From Polyangium sp. 15x6 (GTDB lineage: Bacteria > Myxococcota_A > Polyangia > Polyangiales > Polyangiaceae), in NCBI RefSeq assembly GCF_029960785.1, contig NZ_JASBQE010000066.1, forward strand, positions 1-64,000: 64,000 nucleotides of DNA, in the 5' to 3' direction. Below, piece after piece: positions 17,870 through 26,512 of the stretch. Both the position numbers and the translations under genes were made by a program. The stretch's first letter is position 1. Each line of letters begins with the position of its first letter. The notes under the pieces were generated by a model. It ran no database searches. It had not been told where the DNA came from and saw nothing but the letters and a program-made list of their open reading frames with translations.

Positions 17870-19860
17870 GCCCCCAGTCGTTCCCCCGACGCGGCGCCCG
17901 CGAGCTCTCCGTCACCGAGATCCGCAACGCTCTTCGCTGCCCGCGTGTCTTCGCGCTCGGGCGCGCACGTGGCCAGGCCGTCGCTTTCCCGATCGGCGCC
18001 TCGTCCCTGGGCGCGCTCTTCCATCGCATCGCGGAGCGTTTCTCGCGTGAGCTCGAGCGTCCTCCCGAGCCCGTGCGCGCGCTCCCTCCGCATGCGCCGC
18101 GCGAACGTGTAGCAGATGCCCTCTCGGCCTGGCTCCTCGACCACCTCGTGGACGAGCTCGAAGCGAACCCCAGCGCGGCGAGCATGCCCGGCGAGATCGA
18201 CGACCTGGCCGAGGCGCTGCGGGAGCTCGCGCGCTACCTGGCGAAACAAATCGAGGGCACGGGACGCGGGCCGGCGGAGGCTTTGCGTGCGTTCATTCAG
18301 CACGCCGAGCTCGCGGTCGACGCCGTGCTCGACGCGTCCGGGGAAGTACCGGTACGTGTCTCGGGCCGGATCGACGCCGTGTATGGCCGGGCGCGAGGCG
18401 CCGTCGATGTCGTCGAATACAAGCTCACGGACGAGGCCAACCAGGAGCTCGACCAGGCGCAGGTGGCGCTCTACCGTTACCTCTTGCGCTGCGCGCTCGA
18501 TGTCGACGCCGACCCGCTCATCCTGCGCTTCAAACCAGGGCTCATCGAGACGAAGCTCTCGCCGGTGGCTGCGGATGGCATCGTGGAGCGGACCCTCTTG
18601 CCCCTCCTCGGCAATATGGTGAGCTGGTCGGAGCGCCCCGAAAACGCGCCTGCGACCTCGCGCCGGGACCTCTGCCCGACGTGCCCTGTACGATCGGCGT
18701 GTGTCGAGACGTACCGAGACGCGCTCGAACCTCGCGATCAGCCACCTGCGGGCGCAGCTCGCCCCATGCCGGATCCGGCCGGACGACTCACCTTGCCCCC
18801 TCCGCGCGAGCCCATGGGCGCTCCGCCGGACGACTCCGAGGGCATGGCGGAGGCCGAGGCCCTCGCCACGCAAATCGTGGCGCAGCTGAAACGACAGGGG
18901 GTCATCGCGAGCCTTGGCCGAAAGACCGTTGGACCGCGGCTCCTGCGCATCGAGGTCACGAGCCCGCGGCAGCGTGTGGCGCAGCTCGATCGCGCAGCCC
19001 AGGACGTGGAGCATCACCTCGCCGGGTACAACGTGCGGTTCGAGCGGGAGGAGGCGCGGCGATACTTCACGGCCCCGCGGAAGGTGCCGCGCAAGGTCGA
19101 CCTCGAAACCCTGCTCGCGCGCAAAGCCGCATTCTTGCGGGAGCGGCCGGGGCGCTTCGTGCTCGGGGAGGGGCTCGATGGCGAGGTGATCGCCGGGGAC
19201 CTCGCCGACGGAAGCTCGTGCCACTTGCTCGTGGCCGGTCAGACGGGGAGCGGCAAATCGGTTTTCTTGCGTGCCCTCGTCGTCGGGCTTTGTCACTTTC
19301 ATCCGCCGGCAGCCATACGGTTCACGCTGGTGGATCCCAAGCGCGTGACGTTCGGCGGGCTCGCTGCGGGGATCGGCGCGCACCTGGCAGGGCCGATCGT
19401 GCACGATGTGGAGGCGCTTCTCGCGGAGCTCGACGCGCTCGTTTCCGAGATGGAGGAGCGATACACGCTCTTCGAGTACCGGAAGGTGCAGAGCATCGAC
19501 GACTACAATGAGACCGCGCCTGCACCGCTGCCACGGCGGGTGGTCGTGGTGGACGAATTTCAGGACTTGATTGCGTCGAGGGCGACCCGGCAGCCATTCC
19601 TGGATGCGGTGAAGCGCCTCGGGTCGATGGCTCGCGCGGCCGGGATTCACCTCGTGCTGGCCACGCAGCGGCCCGACCGCACGACGGTGCCTGGAGAGAT
19701 CAAAGCGAACCTGGGCGGGAGGGTCGCGCTGCGGGTGCAGGAGGTCGTCAATTCGAGGATCATCCTGGACCAGGGAGGGGCGGAGGAGCTTCTGGGGAAG
19801 GGAGACTTTTACGCCGATCTCGGGCACGGGCTCGTGCGGGGACAAGCGCCGATGGCGTGA
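17860..19860 (+). CDS. PD-(D/E)XK Fe-S nuclease fused to FtsK/HerA-type DNA translocase
   Basis: 666 residues. Residues 1-290 are a RecB/Cas4-type nuclease: H55 in GALFHRIAE, D172 in GRIDAVY, E186-Y-K188 in VVEYKLTD, and the QxxxY-like LDQAQVALYRYLL. Four Cys residues fit a 4Fe-4S cluster as in Cas4/AddB/Dna2: C27, then C272-x2-C275-x5-C281. Residues about 330-420 form a linker domain resembling the alpha domain of FtsK. Residues 440-666 are the motor: Walker A GQTGSGKS at 460-467, VDPKR, Walker B VVVVDEF at 561-567, and ATQRPD. There are no membrane segments and no FtsK gamma domain. GGAGGAG inside the end of the ATPase gene gives an excellent ribosome-binding site. All catalytic residues look intact, so an active DNA-translocating nuclease is predicted. 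Confidence 0.9.
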   Translation: MALSPQSFPRRGARELSVTEIRNALRCPRVFALGRARGQAVAFPIGASSLGALFHRIAERFSRELERPPEPVRALPPHAPRERVADALSAWLLDHLVDELEANPSAASMPGEIDDLAEALRELARYLAKQIEGTGRGPAEALRAFIQHAELAVDAVLDASGEVPVRVSGRIDAVYGRARGAVDVVEYKLTDEANQELDQAQVALYRYLLRCALDVDADPLILRFKPGLIETKLSPVAADGIVERTLLPLLGNMVSWSERPENAPATSRRDLCPTCPVRSACVETYRDALEPRDQPPAGAARPMPDPAGRLTLPPPREPMGAPPDDSEGMAEAEALATQIVAQLKRQGVIASLGRKTVGPRLLRIEVTSPRQRVAQLDRAAQDVEHHLAGYNVRFEREEARRYFTAPRKVPRKVDLETLLARKAAFLRERPGRFVLGEGLDGEVIAGDLADGSSCHLLVAGQTGSGKSVFLRALVVGLCHFHPPAAIRFTLVDPKRVTFGGLAAGIGAHLAGPIVHDVEALLAELDALVSEMEERYTLFEYRKVQSIDDYNETAPAPLPRRVVVVDEFQDLIASRATRQPFLDAVKRLGSMARAAGIHLVLATQRPDRTTVPGEIKANLGGRVALRVQEVVNSRIILDQGGAEELLGKGDFYADLGHGLVRGQAPMA

Positions 19861-19945
19861 GGGCGCTGGCGGGACACGCGCCCGCCGAGCCCAGCATCCA
19901 CGACGTCGCGGAATCGCGCCGAGCGCGCGCCGTTCCGCTTCTGCT

Positions 19946-20524
19946 TCATTCGGCGCCCCCCTTCAGCGCTCGCGCGATGATGGCTTCGACAACCTCGCCC
20001 TTCGCATTGGCGTAGTGCTGCACGTAGCGCCAGGTGCGGGCGGCGAGATCGCGCTTGGTCTCCTCGTAGAGCCGGCGCTCCTCCGGATGGTTTCGGCACC
20101 GATCCCGGAACCCCAGCATCCGCGAGATTTCCTTCGAGCCCACGGTGAAGACGTGCAAGTTCACCAGGGGATTGTCGCCCTTCATCAACCGGTGCTGCTC
20201 CCAGTCCGGCTCTCGTATGTGCAGGCGATAGCCCTGGGCCGTGAGCGCTGGCACGTAGGCGTCTTCGTCTGCCGAATCCGACACCGCCAGCAGAATGTCG
20301 AGGATCGGCTTCGCGCTGATCCCCGGAATGGACGTGGATCCCACGTGCTCCAGCACGAGCGCAGCGTCGCCCAGCGCAGCGCGGATCTTCGCCTCCTCGG
20401 CCGCATACTGCGCCGGCCACGTGGGATCGTAAGGAACGAGGTGAACGGTGGCGTTGTGTGGCGCGATGGTCCCACCGACGCGGACGGCCGCCAGCTCCTC
20501 GTCGGTTTCGAGCTGTTTTGTCAT
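19946..20524 (-). CDS. GrpB/UPF0157 family protein (nucleotidyltransferase fold)
   Basis: 192 residues from MTKQLETDEEL, chosen because AAAGGAG lies about 11 nt upstream; the frame extends to 20578. The family pattern is clear: VHLVPYDPTWPAQYAAEEAKI, EHVGSTSIPGISAKPILDILLAV, and HIREP...HRLMKGDNPLVNLHVF. GrpB proteins have a minimal nucleotidyltransferase fold; their substrates are poorly defined. It converges on the nuclease-translocase gene and is probably unrelated to that operon. Confidence 0.93.
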   Translation of the reverse strand: MTKQLETDEELAAVRVGGTIAPHNATVHLVPYDPTWPAQYAAEEAKIRAALGDAALVLEHVGSTSIPGISAKPILDILLAVSDSADEDAYVPALTAQGYRLHIREPDWEQHRLMKGDNPLVNLHVFTVGSKEISRMLGFRDRCRNHPEERRLYEETKRDLAARTWRYVQHYANAKGEVVEAIIARALKGGAE

Positions 20525-20860
20525 TGCTTTGCCGGCTCCTTTGGGCCGCCAGGATAGCACGGCCGCATCAACCCGCATCGAGGGTCGACCGACCCTGTGG
20601 ACGTGCCGACAAAATTCGCTCCACCGGGCGAGCCAGGCCGAGAACGCGGCATCGCTGTCGGGCTCTCATAGGCTGGGAAAAACCCGCCTCGCCACGTCTG
20701 TTGCCCCTCGGCGCCGAAGGGTGCCGGAAAATGGGGGAGGCTCTGGTTGTGCACGTGGAACGGTTCGGGGAGATGAAGATTCACGGGGACAATGGTTTCG
20801 CGGGGACGGACGATTCACGCTTGGTTGACGCTCCTTCGAGCGTGCGACACGCTCGGAGTG

Positions 20861-21922
20861 ATGCGCGACAAGGGAAACCTCGCTCAAACGGAATTCTGTC
20901 TATTCGCGACTGGTCTCGCACTGGCCATCCATGTATCGGTCGGATGCTCGAGTGACACGGGCGCGGGGAGCAGCAAATCGACGAGCGTCGCTTCCCCGGA
21001 CGCAGGGGGCGGCTCGGGCAGCAGCGGAAGCAGCTCGGCGTCGGGCGGCGGCACCGGTGGATCCGGCTCGGGCAGCAGCGGCAGCAGCTCGGCGTCGAGC
21101 GGCAGCGCCGGTGGATCCGGCTCGGGCAACAGCAGCAGCTCGGCGTCGAGCGGCAGCGCCGGTGGATCCGGCTCGGGCAACAGCAGCAGCTCGGCGTCGA
21201 GCGGCGGTGCCGGTGGATTCAGCTCGGGCAGCAGCTCGGCGTCGAGCGGCGGTGCCGGTGGATTCAGCTCGGGCAGCAGCAGCAGCAGTTCGGCGTCGAG
21301 CGGCGCCGGTGGATCCAGCTCGGGCAGCAGCAGTGGCTCCGGCGGCTCCAGCGGCGGAGGGCCGGTGAAATCTTGCCGTAAGGCATGCAGCGCCGCGGCC
21401 GACTGCACCAAGAGCAGCCTCCCGACGTACAACGCAGACAACTACGATTGTGTCGCGGGCGCATGTGAATACAAGGGCTGCAACTCGTCGGAAGAATGCA
21501 CCGAGCAATTCAAAACCACGTCGGTGTGCGCGCCGAGCCCAGCCCCGTACACCAGCAACCAATGCTACTTCCCGTGTACCACGGTCGACGACTGCTTCCA
21601 TCCGGGTGCCCCTGCGACCAAGGACGCCGACAACTTCGCCTGCGTCGATGGTCTGTGTAGAGACCTGGGCTGTGGTTCCACCCAGGAATGCATCGATGCC
21701 CTCAAGGATCCCGACCTGGTGTGCGCGCAGCTGCCCGACAATCCCCTCAAGAAATGCGTACACAAGTGCAGCGTCGCAGCCGATTGCGCCCCCGCGGGTG
21801 CGCCGCCGACCCTCGACGCAGACAACTTCGTTTGCATGAATGGTCTGTGCAAGGACACGGGTTGCAATTCGGATCAAGAATGCAATGCCACTGGGTCCCC
21901 TACCCCCTACGTATGCCGATGA
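20861..21922 (+). CDS. Lipoprotein with long Ser/Gly repeat linker and three Cys-rich modules
   Basis: 353 residues from the ATG at 20861, which places a signal peptide before the lipobox VSVGC; the frame opens at 20792. A linker of about 120 residues made of Ser/Ala/Gly repeats follows. Three homologous Cys-rich modules then occur, each with C-x3-C...DC, a DADNFxC-type centre (NADNYDC, DADNFAC, DADNFVC) and a GLC+D/KGC-type end. These modules are typical of Polyangiales surface lipoproteins with no known biochemical role. The protein is probably displayed on the outer membrane, the linker acting as a stalk. Confidence 0.88.
   Translation: MRDKGNLAQTEFCLFATGLALAIHVSVGCSSDTGAGSSKSTSVASPDAGGGSGSSGSSSASGGGTGGSGSGSSGSSSASSGSAGGSGSGNSSSSASSGSAGGSGSGNSSSSASSGGAGGFSSGSSSASSGGAGGFSSGSSSSSSASSGAGGSSSGSSSGSGGSSGGGPVKSCRKACSAAADCTKSSLPTYNADNYDCVAGACEYKGCNSSEECTEQFKTTSVCAPSPAPYTSNQCYFPCTTVDDCFHPGAPATKDADNFACVDGLCRDLGCGSTQECIDALKDPDLVCAQLPDNPLKKCVHKCSVAADCAPAGAPPTLDADNFVCMNGLCKDTGCNSDQECNATGSPTPYVCR
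21019..21357 (+). repeat. Degenerate tandem repeats coding the Ser/Ala/Gly stalk
   Basis: About seven units of 42-51 bp centred on the pattern GCAGCTCGGCGTCGAGCGGC and coding SSSASSGxAGG blocks. Unit length varies by whole codons, so the frame is kept. Confidence 0.8.
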
Positions 21923-22055
21923 CGCCATGAGCCCCGCCTCGGGTGTCGACACCCACCGGCTCTGCTCCGAAAACGGGACCGAAAAAACCCTCACGCGCGA
22001 GGCCCGAGCGCCGCCCGATCGAAGTTTCTCGAGCTGCGGGACCGGTGTAGGCGTC

Positions 22056-22946
22056 TCAATTTTGGCAGCCAATGCGTTCGCCATGCAGCGCGATATCGTC
22101 GATCCACGCCGTGAAACCGGGCGGGGCTTGCTGATAGTTCGTCCAGCCGATGCGCACCTCGCTGAAAGCATTTGGAATCTGCGAACCCTCGTAGTTGCCG
22201 GGCCCGTTCGCGATGCTGATCTGCTCGACGTGCACGTCGTCGATGTAGAAGTCGTAGCTCTGCGTCGGCCCGTCGATGTGCCATTCGGCACAATGCCACT
22301 GGTCGTCGAACATCCAGTTGTACTCGCTTCCCTTGCCAAACTCAGCCCCGTTGGGCTGGACGTTGTAGAGATACTGGACGTGAGAGCCGTTGCCGTCGTT
22401 ATTCCAGCCGTCCTTGTCCTCCTTCACGGTATCCACCACGCGGACCTCCTCCGGCCCTGCGGTGGGACCGTCGCCGTAAAGCGCGACGATGGTCGAGTGG
22501 ACGAAGGCATCGGGAACGGGGAGCGCCACCTTGTAGCGAATGCGACCCCAGTGCCCGCTTCCGAGCTTCGAGCCGTCGTGATAGATGCGGCGCTCCCCGT
22601 TGGCAATCGGGCCCAATTTCAACGAATGGGCGCCGCTCACCGCTTCATCGTCGGCGACCGCGGCGGGGTCGCCGTGCTTGGTCCACCCTTGCGGGATCGC
22701 GCCGACCTCGGTGGCCTCGAAATCCTCGCAGATGATGTATTTGCCGGAGGAGCATGAAGCTTGATTCTGGCCGGAGCCGCCGGAGCCACCGCTCCCGCTG
22801 CTGGACGTCGAGCTGCCGCCAGCGCTGCCGGTGCTGTCGCCGCCATTTCCGCCGCCGCCCGAGCTCGAATCCGCGGGGTTTGAGCTGCATCCTGCGTGGA
22901 ATGTGGTCAAGAGGAGCGCGAGGCTACAGGCGTGGACACGATGCAT
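22056..22946 (-). CDS. Lipoprotein with jelly-roll (lectin/glucanase-like) domain
   Basis: 296 residues. The signal MHRVHACSLALLLTTFHAGC is a lipoprotein signal, followed by a 40-residue Ser/Gly linker. The remainder reads as a concanavalin A-like jelly roll of the polysaccharide-lyase/Cip1-like type: CEDFEATEVGAIPQGW, GAHSLKLGP, HWGRIRYKV, then WHCAEWHIDG, YDFYIDDVHV and a closing AWIDDIALHGERIGC. Such domains bind or cleave polysaccharide, but no catalytic residue can be assigned here. It stands alone. Confidence 0.85.
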   Translation of the reverse strand: MHRVHACSLALLLTTFHAGCSSNPADSSSGGGGNGGDSTGSAGGSSTSSSGSGGSGGSGQNQASCSSGKYIICEDFEATEVGAIPQGWTKHGDPAAVADDEAVSGAHSLKLGPIANGERRIYHDGSKLGSGHWGRIRYKVALPVPDAFVHSTIVALYGDGPTAGPEEVRVVDTVKEDKDGWNNDGNGSHVQYLYNVQPNGAEFGKGSEYNWMFDDQWHCAEWHIDGPTQSYDFYIDDVHVEQISIANGPGNYEGSQIPNAFSEVRIGWTNYQQAPPGFTAWIDDIALHGERIGCQN

Positions 22947-23157
22947 TGTTGACCTTCGACTTTCTGCGCGGATGGTCGATCACTCGCCCATTCACCCGTA
23001 AGGCGCGTGATCCTACCCCAGGCCGGCGCCTCGAAGCAACGAGGAGACCTCCGGCCCCTGACCCGGGGCTCCTGTGGTGCTAGCATCCCTGCCTGTAAGT
23101 CACTTCGCCACGTCATCGCATCGTCGCGACGTCACCGAGAAACAACATCAGGCCATA

Positions 23158-23943
23158 ATGCAGTTACTCCGGATCGCAGTTCCCATCATGGCCATTCTGC
23201 TCCCTGCCTGTATGCAGCGAGAGCCTGCGCCGACCCACGCGTCGAGTTCAGGGGACGACTCCAGGCCGTCCGTCGTGGCTCCGAGCCCCCACCTGAAAGA
23301 TGCAGAGCCGGACACGGGGACCGCTGCGCCCGCGACCTCGAAGGTGGAGTCCAGGACGTCACCATGCCCGATGGTGCTCGATGCCGCGAGCCAAGCGAAG
23401 AAGCCATCGCCTCCGCTCACCCGCAAGCCAGACATGGCCGGATTGGTGCGGGAGAGCCTGGCCGGACACCCTCGTAGGGTGCGCCTGCGGTTCCACCACC
23501 CTGTGAGCGTTTCTTCGCTCCCCACGTTCAGTGTGAGTGATTACGAGACGGACGACGTGGTAAAACTGGAGGATGTCGATATCATGATGATACCCTTCGT
23601 ACATGCGGTTTTTCCAAAGCAGTTAATCGATGGTCATTTGTTCGAGCATAGCAAGAGCGCCGGTTCGACGACCTACGTGATGACCGGCTACTTCTCTGGC
23701 CGGCTGCTGGATAAATACGAATAGTTTCAACAACAGTACGGATACGCGATAACACCGGATACGGTGGACGAGGCCGATAGAGAAGATTGGAGGATGAGCC
23801 ATTGGGAGTTCTGTGTGGAATCGTGGTGCGTGATCCCGGATCCCAAGCCGGCATCCCGCCACTACGTTTACCATCCCGAGGAGTACCCGATGTGGTTGAC
23901 GAAGATGCGCAAGGCGGGAGTCGTCTTCTGTCGAGGGGAATGA
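23158..23943 (+). pseudogene. Lipoprotein gene interrupted by an in-frame amber codon
   Basis: The ATG at 23158 starts a lipoprotein signal (LLRIAVPIMAILLPAC). The frame runs to a TAG at 23722-23724 after GRLLDKYE (188 residues). Directly beyond it, the same frame stays open for 72 sense codons to a TGA at 23941-23943. It codes protein-like sequence with two Trp-Cys motifs (WEFCVESWCVIPDP, HYVYHPEEYPMWLTKM). The simplest reading is one gene of about 261 residues with a nonsense mutation. Suppression, readthrough or a sequencing error are alternatives. Function unknown; the base composition is less GC-rich than in the neighbours. Confidence 0.7.
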
Positions 23944-24049
23944 CTTCGCGGCACGTGGTCCCCGTCCGGCCAGCCCGGTCTACGTCGTGACGCTTTCGGC
24001 GAGCGCGGGAGGCATGTAGACTGTCGCGAGGCCAGGGGGGCCGCCCGTC

Positions 24050-25153
24050 ATGCACACCTTCCGTGTCTCTGCGGTCGAACTGTCGTCCAAATCCTTCACC
24101 CCGACCACGCTCGCAGACTCGCTCGCCGCGCGGACGCCGGGCGCCTGTGAGGCGGGCGCAGCCAACCTGGCGAACCTCGTCGAGCCGCGGCCCGTCAAGC
24201 GCGAGTTCCTCGACGCGGCTACGCAGCACGCCTTCGTGGATGCCGTCGCGCTCGCCTTCGCCCAGCACTTTCCGCTGATCCTCTCCCCGGACGACGTGTG
24301 GCTCTGCCTCGCCCAGGGTTTCGCGCTCCACGTGACGCAAAACGCCGAGGCGCTCCGCGGCCGGTTCGTCGGCGGGGAGGGAAAGCCCACGCTGGAGGTG
24401 CGCCGGGACGATTTCGTCAAGGGCTCGCCGGACAATGACTGGCCGGCATGCCTGGCCGCGTTCTCGGACGCCATCGCCGGTCATATCGGAAAGAAACGCG
24501 ACCTCGTCGTGGCCGACTTCTCGACCACCGGCCCCATCGAGCGCGCCGCCTCCGAGATCACGCTGATGGACGCGATGCAGCATTACTTCGTCTACGAGCT
24601 CTCGAGCATGTGCGGGATCCCGGAGATCACCCTGCTCGGGACGACCGAGGACTGGCGCTCGATCCGCCGCCGGGCCGAGGTCTTCACCGAGTTCGACCTC
24701 GGCTTCTGGACGAAGGAGCTGGTGCCGGTCCTGGACCAGTTTGTCGCCGCGTCGAGCGGGCAGGTGGACGAGGCGTTCTGGCAATCGTTTTACAAGCAGC
24801 CGGGTGGATCCGGCGGTCCTTTCATCGGTGGGTGGATCAAGACCCTCTTCCCCTACGTGAACCTGCGCGAGTGGGATGCAGCAGAGCATCGCATCCGCCG
24901 GGTCCTCAGGCGAAACCCATTCCTCACGCGGGCCAAGAATCTCGACCCGGGGCTCAAATCGGGTGATTTCCCGGCCGGGATCTCGGTGGCGCCTTTCCAG
25001 TGGAAGATCGGCGCGCCGCCTGTCGAAGCGCGCTTTCCCATGGAATTGCTCGGCGGTTTCGTGGGCATTTCCCAGGCCCCAGAGAGCCTCGCGCTCCGCC
25101 CGGCCATCGGGTGGGCAGTGCGCGACGCGGTGCAGGCGCAATCCGGTGGCTGA
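24050..25153 (+). CDS. DUF4419 domain protein
   Basis: 367 residues. The family pattern is visible over the whole length: AFVDAVALAFAQHFPLILSPDDVWLCLAQGFALHV, then RDDFVKGSPDNDW, FSTTGPIERAASEITLMDAMQ, and CGIPEITLLGTTEDWRSIRRR. The C-terminal half has a WIKTLFPYV segment. DUF4419 proteins occur in bacteria and fungi and have no established function. There is no signal peptide, so it is probably cytoplasmic. No operon partner is seen. Confidence 0.9.
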   Translation: MHTFRVSAVELSSKSFTPTTLADSLAARTPGACEAGAANLANLVEPRPVKREFLDAATQHAFVDAVALAFAQHFPLILSPDDVWLCLAQGFALHVTQNAEALRGRFVGGEGKPTLEVRRDDFVKGSPDNDWPACLAAFSDAIAGHIGKKRDLVVADFSTTGPIERAASEITLMDAMQHYFVYELSSMCGIPEITLLGTTEDWRSIRRRAEVFTEFDLGFWTKELVPVLDQFVAASSGQVDEAFWQSFYKQPGGSGGPFIGGWIKTLFPYVNLREWDAAEHRIRRVLRRNPFLTRAKNLDPGLKSGDFPAGISVAPFQWKIGAPPVEARFPMELLGGFVGISQAPESLALRPAIGWAVRDAVQAQSGG

Positions 25154-25170
25154 CGCCGAGACAATCCCGC

Positions 25171-25437
25171 TCACGCCTCCGTCCGCCGCTCCTTCTGGCA
25201 GCCACCCCCCATGTCGGACGAAATGTCAACCTCCGATCGCTGGACGGAGCATGCCGCGTCACGATAGACGTGCACCTTGACGGAACACTTCGCGACCGTC
25301 GGCGGATCGCACGAGCAGGTCCCGCACTGCCGCTGATCGTCGACCTGTCCGTAGAGGAGGCAGTTGTCCGGCCAGCCTTCCGAGCACGGTTTGTCGGAAA
25401 GGTTTGTCGGTGTAGGGAAGACGTGGCATGGGGAGGC
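25171..25437 (-). pseudogene. 5'-truncated fragment of a Cys-rich exported protein
   Basis: An 88-codon minus-strand frame ends at a TGA (25171-25173) and is closed upstream by a TAG (25438-25440). It contains no ATG usable as a start. It codes a sequence with eight Cys (KPCSEGWPDNCLLYG, CGTCSCDPP, KCSVKVHVYRDAACS, GGGCQKE). This is the pattern of a Cys-rich module found in myxobacterial lipoproteins. The signal peptide and stalk are missing, so it is read as a gene relic. It overlaps the start of the XRE gene by 10 bp. Confidence 0.6.
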
Positions 25438-25814
25438 CTACGATCTCCGTCGGGAAGGACCCGCCTGTGCCTCGACAAGGAAAAAGCAACGCTCGAGCGT
25501 TTCGTGTCCGGGTGGGTGCCCGCGTCCGTGAGCTGCGCCTGCACCGCGGGATGACGCAGGCGGAGCTCGCGGAAGCGAGCGGCTCGTCCAGGGGGTATTT
25601 ATCGAGCATCGAGCGGGCCCGCGTCAACGCGACGATGATCCCGATCTACCGCATTGCGGCAGCGCTCGATGTCGTGCCGATGTTCATGTTCACAGGTACC
25701 AATGACGACGAATTGTCGCGCGAGTTCGACAAGTCGAGGTATCTTCCGGCACCGGGTGCGACGCGAGTGCTTGGGGATTGGGCGAGAGGAATACAGCGTT
25801 CTTTTCGCTCGTGA
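25428..25814 (+). CDS. XRE-family transcriptional regulator
   Basis: 128 residues. Residues about 25-85 are a Cro/CI-type helix-turn-helix: VRELRLHRGMTQAELAEASG, SRGYLSSIERARVNATM, IYRIAAALDVVPMFMF. The remaining 40 residues form a short unassigned tail. AGGGAAG lies nine nt before the ATG. It is a single-gene regulator of unknown target; the nearest candidates are the DUF4419 gene and its own promoter. Confidence 0.88.
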   Translation: MGRPTISVGKDPPVPRQGKSNARAFRVRVGARVRELRLHRGMTQAELAEASGSSRGYLSSIERARVNATMIPIYRIAAALDVVPMFMFTGTNDDELSREFDKSRYLPAPGATRVLGDWARGIQRSFRS

Positions 25815-26512
25815 GAAACGACTCGACAGCTCCCGCACGAGCGGCTGGTTCTGCTCGGCGCATCCCGTGCAATGACCCCACAAGCGCGGAAGAGTGCGAC
25901 GAAGACACGGACGAGGGCCAGACGGGCCTCCCATGGCGTAGCGCGGCCATCCCGGAGGCGCCCATCCTACCGGGGCCATCCGGGCGCGGAAGCCCTCCGC
26001 TTCCGGGCGCGCGCGTCCGCGCGGAAGCGGAAGCGGGGGCGAAAGGCGTGTCAAAGTTTTCCTCGAGCGTGGTCAAGTGTACGGAATCGCTCGGCCTTTA
26101 GGGCACTCCTGCTTCCGCCCCCGCTCTCCCAGCGATCCTCCCTTCCCCTCCCGCCGGCTCTTTACAGCCTCGTCCCGCCCGCCGATACTCGTCGGGCCAT
26201 GCGGACGGGTGATGTGTTCCTGGCGATGGACCGCGCGACGGGTGCGCTCGTCGCGGGGGGTCCACCCTGCCTGGGCCCACGCTCGTCCAGGCCGAGCAGG
26301 TCGTGCGCCGGCCGCCGGCGAGGGCGGGCTGCCTCGAGGAGCGCCGTGCCGTCGGCGCTCGTGGAGACCAAGGCAGCGTCGACGACCCTCAGGTGGTGCC
26401 CGAGAATGCGCGCACGCTGGAGCTCGCGCGGCAATGGCTCGGCGAGGGCGCGGCTCGAAGCGAGAGCAGCCGCCAGGATGGACGGGTCGGAGGGAAGCGC
26501 GTAAGGAGAACC
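25815..26512. other. Intergenic region, no assignable gene
   Basis: About 700 bp. A minus-strand frame (26162-26542) and several plus-strand frames are open, but none has a convincing domain or start. The region could hold a relic or the leader of the PAS-STAS gene. Confidence 0.4.

Noticed and set aside
15042-19860. Assignment of the three-gene operon to BREX, DISARM, Wadjet or Dnd/Dpt
   Set aside because: No methyltransferase, SMC-like, Toprim, phospholipase, DndA-E or PglZ genes are present, and the nuclease-FtsK fusion does not match those systems.
17860-19860. Classical cell-division FtsK
   Set aside because: There is no membrane domain and no gamma domain, and a nuclease occupies the N-terminus.
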